From Clostridiales bacterium UBA8153 (lineage in GTDB: Bacteria > Bacillota > Sulfobacillia > UBA8153), in NCBI GenBank assembly GCA_003449495.1, contig DMHJ01000235.1, forward strand, positions 1-5,808: 5,808 nt of DNA. The letters run 5' to 3'. Within the stretch, counting starts at the first letter, position 1, and every line of letters begins with the position of its first letter. The notes under the pieces were generated by a model. It saw only the letters and a list, made by a program, of their open reading frames with translations. It ran no database searches and had not been told where the DNA came from. Positions 1-5,808 of this stretch are shown one piece after another. The translations under genes and the position numbers were made by a program.

Positions 1-967
1 GATCTGGCTGCCCCAGGCGATCTCCTGGTGCTTGCCGCGCAGGCGGTTGATCTCCTCCTGCCGTTCCTGGTCCCGTTTCTGGGCCAGCTTGGCCCGTAGG
101 ATGCGCATGGCGCTTTCCCGGTTAGAGTGCTGCGAGCGCTCGTTCTGGCAGGTAGCCACGATGCCCGTGGGCAGGTGGGTGATGCGGACGGCCGAGTCGA
201 CCTTGTTGACGTTCTGCCCCCCGGCCCCCCCGGATCGGTAGGTATCGATACGGAGGTCGTCGGGGTCGAGGGCGATTTCCGCATCGTCCTCTTCTATTTC
301 CGGCAACACTTCCACCGAGGCAAACGACGTGTGACGGCGTCCAGAGGCGTCAAATGGGGAAATCCGTACCAGGCGGTGAACTCCCTTCTCCGGACGGAGG
401 AACCCGTAGCCGTACGCCCCTTTCACCTGGAAGGTGATGCTTTTCAGACCGGCCTCTTCGCCCGGCAAACTGTCCAGTATCTCCCAGGCATAGCCCCGGC
501 GCTCCGCCCACCGGGTGTACAACCGGAACAGCATCTCCACCCAATCCTGGGCTTCGGTGCCGCCTGCTCCGGCATGCAGAGACACAATGGCGTCGTGCGC
601 CGCATACTTGTGCCCCATCAGAGTACGCAACTCCAGATCGTGGATGCCCCGCTCGAGCCGGTCCAGGCAGCCATCGGCCTCGCCCACAAAGGAAGGGTCC
701 TGGGATTCCTCGCCCAGCGCAACCATGGCTTCCACTTCGCCCAAGAGAAGCTGCAGGCGTGTGTATGCCTCCAGTTTGGCCTTGACGCGCGCGGCCTGCC
801 TGACCGTTCCCTGCGCCTTGCCCGGTTCAGACCATAAACCTGCCTCTTCCAACCGGGCATTCAGCTCTTTCAGCTCGCGTTCCAGATCAGGGACGTCAAA
901 GGGACCTCCCGAGCTGACCGATTCTGACCCCGGCTTCCTGCCAGCGACGCTTGCTGTCCTCGTACAC
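1..967 (-). CDS. prfB: Peptide chain release factor 2 (RF2), 3' end cut by window edge, expressed through +1 frameshift
   Basis: RF2 recognises UGA and UAA stop codons in the ribosomal A site and triggers peptidyl-tRNA hydrolysis. I read a GTG start at 967-965, 8 nt after the Shine-Dalgarno AAGGAG, then 23 codons ending LGRSL before an in-frame TGA at 898-896. A +1 shift at CTT-TGA-C continues in the frame [13 protein letters not shown], giving about 322 visible residues. An N-terminal helical region (about 24-115) is followed by [12 protein letters not shown] (131-142). The RF2-specific stop-reading tripeptide SPF is at 203-205 (bases 352-360). The catalytic GGQ is at 249-251 (bases 214-222) within [19 protein letters not shown]. 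The frame runs off the window after EIAWGSQI, so roughly 45 C-terminal residues are missing compared with the usual ~365. SPF rather than PAT/PVT excludes RF1. The gene lies 15 nt after secA, with no promoter of its own seen, so it is probably co-transcribed. The start codon is the least certain part, because ATG (975-973) and TTG (969-967) exist in the post-shift frame. Confidence 0.96.
896..910 (-). promoter_or_regulatory. prfB: prfB +1 programmed ribosomal frameshift site
   Basis: On the minus strand the sequence reads GGGAGG (910-905), TCC, CTT (901-899), TGA (898-896), then C. This has the architecture of the known RF2 site: an internal Shine-Dalgarno-like stimulator three bases before a slippery CTT, followed by a poorly terminating UGA-C. 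When RF2 is scarce, the ribosome pauses at UGA, the P-site leucyl-tRNA slips from CTT to TTT, and GAC (897-895) is read next. This gives negative feedback on RF2 level. The zero-frame peptide before the stop (LGRSL) resembles the short leader peptides of other prfB genes (RGSL/RGYL). The regulatory role comes from family knowledge; the motif is seen directly. Confidence 0.93.
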
Positions 968-975
968 AAGACCAT

Positions 976-981
976 CTCCTT
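976..981 (-). promoter_or_regulatory. prfB ribosome binding site overlapping the secA stop codons
   Basis: AAGGAG on the minus strand overlaps the second of two tandem secA stops (TAG at 985-983, TAA at 982-980). Spacing is 0 nt to ATG 975, 6 nt to TTG 969 and 8 nt to GTG 967. The GTG fits best and is the only one of the three in the frame that ends at the frameshift UGA. The position suggests translational coupling between secA and prfB. Confidence 0.75.
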
Positions 982-982
982 A

Positions 983-3643
<2,661 letters not shown>

Positions 3644-3649
3644 CGACTT

Positions 3650-3657
3650 CCCCCTCC
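3650..3657 (-). promoter_or_regulatory. secA ribosome binding site
   Basis: GGAGGGGG on the minus strand lies 6 nt before ATG 3643-3641 and fixes the secA start. It is strong, and its 3' half could pair weakly with TTCCC at 3672-3668. Confidence 0.8.
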
Positions 3658-3706
3658 GGTGATAGTCGGGAAAACTCAAGCACAGGTACGAGCAGCTGCG
3701 CACATC

Positions 3707-3736
3707 ATGATAACATCCCCGGAGACCAAGTGGCAA
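3707..3736 (-). promoter_or_regulatory. Predicted sigma-A type promoter with extended -10 for secA-prfB
   Basis: On the minus strand, TTGCCA (3736-3731) is a 5/6 match to the -35 consensus and TATCAT (3712-3707) is a 5/6 match to the -10 consensus. The spacer is 18 nt, and TG at 3715-3714 forms an extended -10 (TGTTATCAT). Transcription would start near 3700 and leave a leader of about 55-60 nt before the secA ATG. The promoter sits just after the DUF5317 stop at 3757, so secA-prfB can be transcribed independently of the upstream signalling genes. It is predicted from sequence only, and read-through from upstream is still possible because no terminator is visible. Confidence 0.6.
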
Positions 3737-3756
3737 TTCCCGTCGCGATAGGAAAG

Positions 3757-4284
3757 CTAAGAGGTACGCGTCATAGTAGCGTAGATCACCCAGAACAGGC
3801 CGGCGGCGATCAAGACATCACCAATGCTGAACACGCTGTTTAGCATGGGATACAGGGTCAACACATCGGCCAGGTAAGGCAGCCGGGCATCCGGCCGCAG
3901 CAGCTGGTGGGTGTATGAGACGGCTATGCCTTCGCCGGCATAGCCTAGACGCTCCAAGACCTGGGTGGAGATGGGCATGCGAGCATCGTTGGCGAAGATG
4001 ACCAGGGCGTTGAGGAAGACTCCCGCCCCCAGCACGGGCAGGCCCGGCAACCGGCGGTTGGCGTAGATGCCGTAGAGTACGCAGGCGTAGGAGACCAGGT
4101 AGACGCCTGCGGCCATAAGCGGTGGCAGTTCCACCCGTCCTGCTGCCAGCCCCAATGCCAGCCGTAGTCCGGCAGCGAGCATGAGGACGGGCCAGGCCCT
4201 AAAGTAGATGCTGCCCAGCCGGGCGATGCTTCCCTTCCTGGCCAGCGCTACCAGGACCGAGAGCATAATGACGCCCAAAAACAC
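3757..4284 (-). CDS. DUF5317 family multi-pass membrane protein
   Basis: This 175-residue, strongly hydrophobic protein has about five membrane segments: residues 2-15, 31-48, 55-75, 83-98 and 151-171. [14 protein letters not shown] (92-105), a later LPYLADVL (135-142) and [10 protein letters not shown] (153-162) match what I recall of the DUF5317 family, whose biochemical function is unknown. I chose GTG 4284-4282 as the start. It has AGAGGTG 8 nt upstream, and the family normally begins directly with a short membrane helix followed by a basic residue and a RxxxL-type segment, which fits here. ATG 4266-4264 would shorten that helix. The first 86 nt overlap the 3' end of the upstream degenerate HD-GYP gene in another frame, so translation is probably coupled. 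Its position after two HD-GYP-type genes suggests a role in the same membrane signalling context, but that is inference. The product could equally be an unrelated small membrane protein. Confidence 0.85.
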   Translation of the reverse strand: MFLGVIMLSVLVALARKGSIARLGSIYFRAWPVLMLAAGLRLALGLAAGRVELPPLMAAGVYLVSYACVLYGIYANRRLPGLPVLGAGVFLNALVIFANDARMPISTQVLERLGYAGEGIAVSYTHQLLRPDARLPYLADVLTLYPMLNSVFSIGDVLIAAGLFWVIYATMTRTS

Positions 4285-5512
4285 GGCTTCCCCACCTCTC
4301 CCGCTCAAGAGCGGCTTCCACCAACCGGGCATAGATGCCGCGGTCGCGGACCGGGATGGTGTTGGCCAGCGCCTGCAAGGCCTGGGCGGGCGGGAGCCCG
4401 TCGCCGTGCCGGCGGTAACCGGTCACGTACCTGTCCACCAAGCCGACAATGCGGGCCGAGAGCGGCCACTCTTCTTGGGCTAGACCTTGATCTGGCCCGG
4501 GTCCGGCGGCTTCATGGTGGTACCGGATGATGGGGAGGCAAGCTTTGAGGTGGGGCACCTGCCTGACGATATCCTCACCGGCGATCGGGTGCCGGCACCG
4601 GCGGGCGTTCCCGGTATCGCCTGCCGGGCCGGGACCGGAGGTCCCGGAGACTGCCACCATGCCGATGTCCCGCAACAGGCCGCCCAGGTACAACGTGGTG
4701 ATTTCCTCATCATCCAACCCCAGCTTGCAGCCGATGGCGGCCGCCAGCCCGGCCACCTCCAAAGCGGTGGCAGCTTGGGCCAATACCCGGTCCTCGATGG
4801 CCTGCACCAGACCATAGAGGGTGTCCCGGTAGGCCACCTGGCCCCGGCCGACCAGGCGGGTGGTGTACATGGTCAGCAGCGAGAAGGCCATGAAGGCGAG
4901 GATGCCCTGGATGGGAATACCGCTAGATGGGTACAGTTTGCTCACCAGGACCCCACCTAACGCCCCGGCACTATAAGACCACGCCAGCCGCGTGAACTGC
5001 CGCCGCCAGGCGGCAGCCGGCCTGAGCTGGAACCGCTGCCATTCCACGACGGCATGCACGGCACCGCGCGCCAGGCCGTAGCTGAGGACGGCAGCCAGGG
5101 CGGCCTCGGACGGCCGGGCCACCGGCGCCAGAGCGTGCAGGGTAAGCCCGTAGGCGTAGGTGGCCAGCGTGGCCGCAGCCACCTGCTCCGCAGCCAGGGG
5201 GAACGGCAGCTGGGAGTGCTGGTTGCCAGGCTTCACCAGCGCGCTGGCCAGCCGCGCCAACGCCGCCACATATAGGGCCGACCAGACCCCCACCGCCAGT
5301 ACCGCCAGCACGTCAACTAAGGCGGTGGCCATGCCGCGCCATCGTGGGGACAGCGGGATCTGGGACACCAAGAGGGCGGTAGTGAAGAGGAAGGCCCATG
5401 CCCAGAACTGCCCGGTGTCTACCCGCGGGAATCCCACAGACAACAGCCAGACGGAAAGCCCGGACATCACCGCCAGCGTCCACTGGAGACCGGGTGAGTA
5501 TAGTTTGAGCAT
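4199..5512 (-). CDS. Multi-pass membrane protein with degenerate HD-GYP domain
   Basis: The 437-residue protein has an N-terminal membrane region of about seven hydrophobic segments (roughly residues 12-28, 36-53, 64-92, 106-130, 136-156, 176-193 and 200-220). A cytoplasmic HD-GYP-like domain follows (about 228-410). HD-GYP proteins usually hydrolyse cyclic di-GMP or related dinucleotides. Alignment by eye shows erosion: the first metal-binding His is Thr249, the HD pair is Arg281-Asp282, the Lys after it is Met285, and GYP is replaced by GPGP (337-340). Asp282, His308 (HPIAGE), HHE (332-334) and Asp360 remain. The protein is therefore more likely a sensor or partner than an active enzyme. 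ATG 5512 was chosen because AAGGGG lies 9 nt upstream. A TTG at 5518 overlapping the previous stop is an alternative, two codons longer. The last ~28 residues are polar and Gly-rich and overlap the DUF5317 gene. The membrane-domain family is not recognised with certainty. Confidence 0.82.
   Translation of the reverse strand: MLKLYSPGLQWTLAVMSGLSVWLLSVGFPRVDTGQFWAWAFLFTTALLVSQIPLSPRWRGMATALVDVLAVLAVGVWSALYVAALARLASALVKPGNQHSQLPFPLAAEQVAAATLATYAYGLTLHALAPVARPSEAALAAVLSYGLARGAVHAVVEWQRFQLRPAAAWRRQFTRLAWSYSAGALGGVLVSKLYPSSGIPIQGILAFMAFSLLTMYTTRLVGRGQVAYRDTLYGLVQAIEDRVLAQAATALEVAGLAAAIGCKLGLDDEEITTLYLGGLLRDIGMVAVSGTSGPGPAGDTGNARRCRHPIAGEDIVRQVPHLKACLPIIRYHHEAAGPGPDQGLAQEEWPLSARIVGLVDRYVTGYRRHGDGLPPAQALQALANTIPVRDRGIYARLVEAALERERWGSRVFGRHYALGPGSAGQEGKHRPAGQHLL
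4290..4299 (-). promoter_or_regulatory. Ribosome binding site for the DUF5317 gene, inside the upstream coding region
   Basis: AGAGGTGGGG on the minus strand lies shortly before GTG 4284. It is embedded in codons for the ERERWG segment of the upstream protein. It supports the GTG start and the long gene overlap. Confidence 0.55.
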
Positions 5513-5514
5513 AC

Positions 5515-5808
5515 TCAATGGCCCCTTGTCTCCACTTGGGCTTCCCGGCTGGGCAGAAGACTGAGGAAGGCCTCAACCACCTGCGGATCGAACTGGGTGC
5601 CCGAACATTCGAGCAGCTCCTGCCGGGCCCTTTCCGGCGTGACATCGGGCTTGTACGGCCGGGTGGAGCGCATGGCATCGTAAGCATCGGCCACGGCGAT
5701 GATGCGGGCCCCCAAGGGGATGTCCTCGCCCTCCAGTTCATCGGGAAACCCGGTCCCATCGTACCTTTCGTGGTGGTGCCGGATCCACTGGCTGCCTTTA
5801 CCGAGGAG
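5515..5808 (-). CDS. HD-GYP domain phosphodiesterase, C-terminal fragment (5' end beyond the window)
   Basis: Ninety-seven C-terminal residues are visible, reading in frame from the window edge to TGA 5517-5515. HD-GYP proteins are metal-dependent phosphodiesterases that typically open cyclic di-GMP or cyclic GMP-AMP. The segment holds the last third of such a domain: HHHERYDGTGFP (visible residues 11-22), in which the GYP signature is GFP; then IPLGARIIAVADAYDAM (30-46) with the metal-binding Asp41; RPYKP (50-54); and the terminal FDPQVVEAFLSLLP. All expected residues in this portion are intact, in contrast to the next gene. The HD pair and any N-terminal sensor or receiver domain lie outside the window, so the full architecture and true start are unknown. 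The gene is followed 2 nt later by the membrane HD-GYP homologue, which suggests one operon. Confidence 0.92.
   Translation of the reverse strand, partial: LLGKGSQWIRHHHERYDGTGFPDELEGEDIPLGARIIAVADAYDAMRSTRPYKPDVTPERARQELLECSGTQFDPQVVEAFLSLLPSREAQVETRGH
5522..5527 (-). promoter_or_regulatory. Ribosome binding site for the degenerate HD-GYP gene
   Basis: AAGGGG on the minus strand lies inside the last codons of the upstream HD-GYP gene, 9 nt before ATG 5512 and 3 nt before TTG 5518. The spacing favours the ATG. Together with the 2-nt gap to the previous stop, it implies coupled translation. Confidence 0.5.

Noticed and set aside
127..837. Plus-strand open frame of 236 codons at the left end
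   Set aside because: It is antisense to prfB, whose SPF and GGQ motifs and continuous frame are clear. No domain or ribosome binding site supports a plus-strand gene.
618..860. Minus-strand 80-codon open frame inside prfB
   Set aside because: It is out of frame with RF2 and has no recognisable motif, so it is a shadow of prfB.
3691..3700. Palindrome GCAGCTGC near the predicted secA transcription start
   Set aside because: An 8-bp palindrome is expected by chance in GC-rich DNA, and no known operator is recognised.
3644..3736. Upstream in-frame extension of secA by 31 codons
   Set aside because: It would start within the -35 element and include the -10. The peptide is not SecA-like, while MLKGL at 3643 has a strong ribosome binding site.
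3667..3741. Inverted repeat CGGGAA / TTCCCG between the DUF5317 and secA genes, considered as a terminator or operator
   Set aside because: The arms are only 6 bp, about 64 nt apart, and no T-run follows. One arm abuts the -35 and the other lies in the leader, so no common transcript from this promoter would contain both.
4480..4815. Second minus-strand open frame of 111 codons within the degenerate HD-GYP gene
   Set aside because: It is an out-of-frame shadow rich in Trp, Pro and Arg. The main frame shows the HHE, HP and membrane features.

Overview
This is a GC-rich (roughly 60 % by eye) bacterial window in which every supported gene lies on the minus strand. In transcription order, from high to low coordinates, it holds: the C-terminal end of a canonical HD-GYP phosphodiesterase (cut by the right edge); a polytopic membrane protein with a degenerate HD-GYP domain; a small multi-membrane-pass protein of the DUF5317 type; secA; and prfB (release factor 2, cut by the left edge). 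The secA-prfB pair is the arrangement known from Bacillus and many other Firmicutes. DUF5317 and HD-GYP proteins are common in anaerobic Clostridia-like lineages. With the high GC and the GTG starts, I infer a high-GC member of the Firmicutes/Clostridia sensu lato (Moorella- or Desulfotomaculum-like); the species cannot be named.

Layout: 5515-5808 is the HD-GYP tail. 4199-5512 begins 2 nt after the HD-GYP stop and encodes about seven membrane segments followed by an HD-GYP fold that has lost key catalytic residues. 3757-4284 (DUF5317) starts inside the preceding gene, with an 86-nt out-of-frame overlap. These three genes look like one translationally coupled unit, probably linked to cyclic-dinucleotide signalling at the membrane. 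Next come 113 nt without a gene (3644-3756) that carry a good extended -10 promoter for secA. secA (983-3643) encodes a complete 886-residue preprotein translocase ATPase with its zinc-binding C-terminus. prfB follows 15 nt later, and its ribosome binding site touches the secA stop codons.

prfB carries the classic autoregulatory +1 programmed frameshift (GGGAGG-TCC-CTT-TGA-C) after 23 codons. Unusually, the post-shift frame is also open upstream to the ribosome binding site, with ATG and TTG codons that could in principle bypass the frameshift. The genes are known families. I see no evidence of a wholly new system; the most notable points are the prfB start region, the catalytically eroded HD-GYP membrane protein next to an intact one, and the overprinted overlap with the DUF5317 gene. 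No tRNA, rRNA, CRISPR, insertion sequence or convincing intrinsic terminator was seen.
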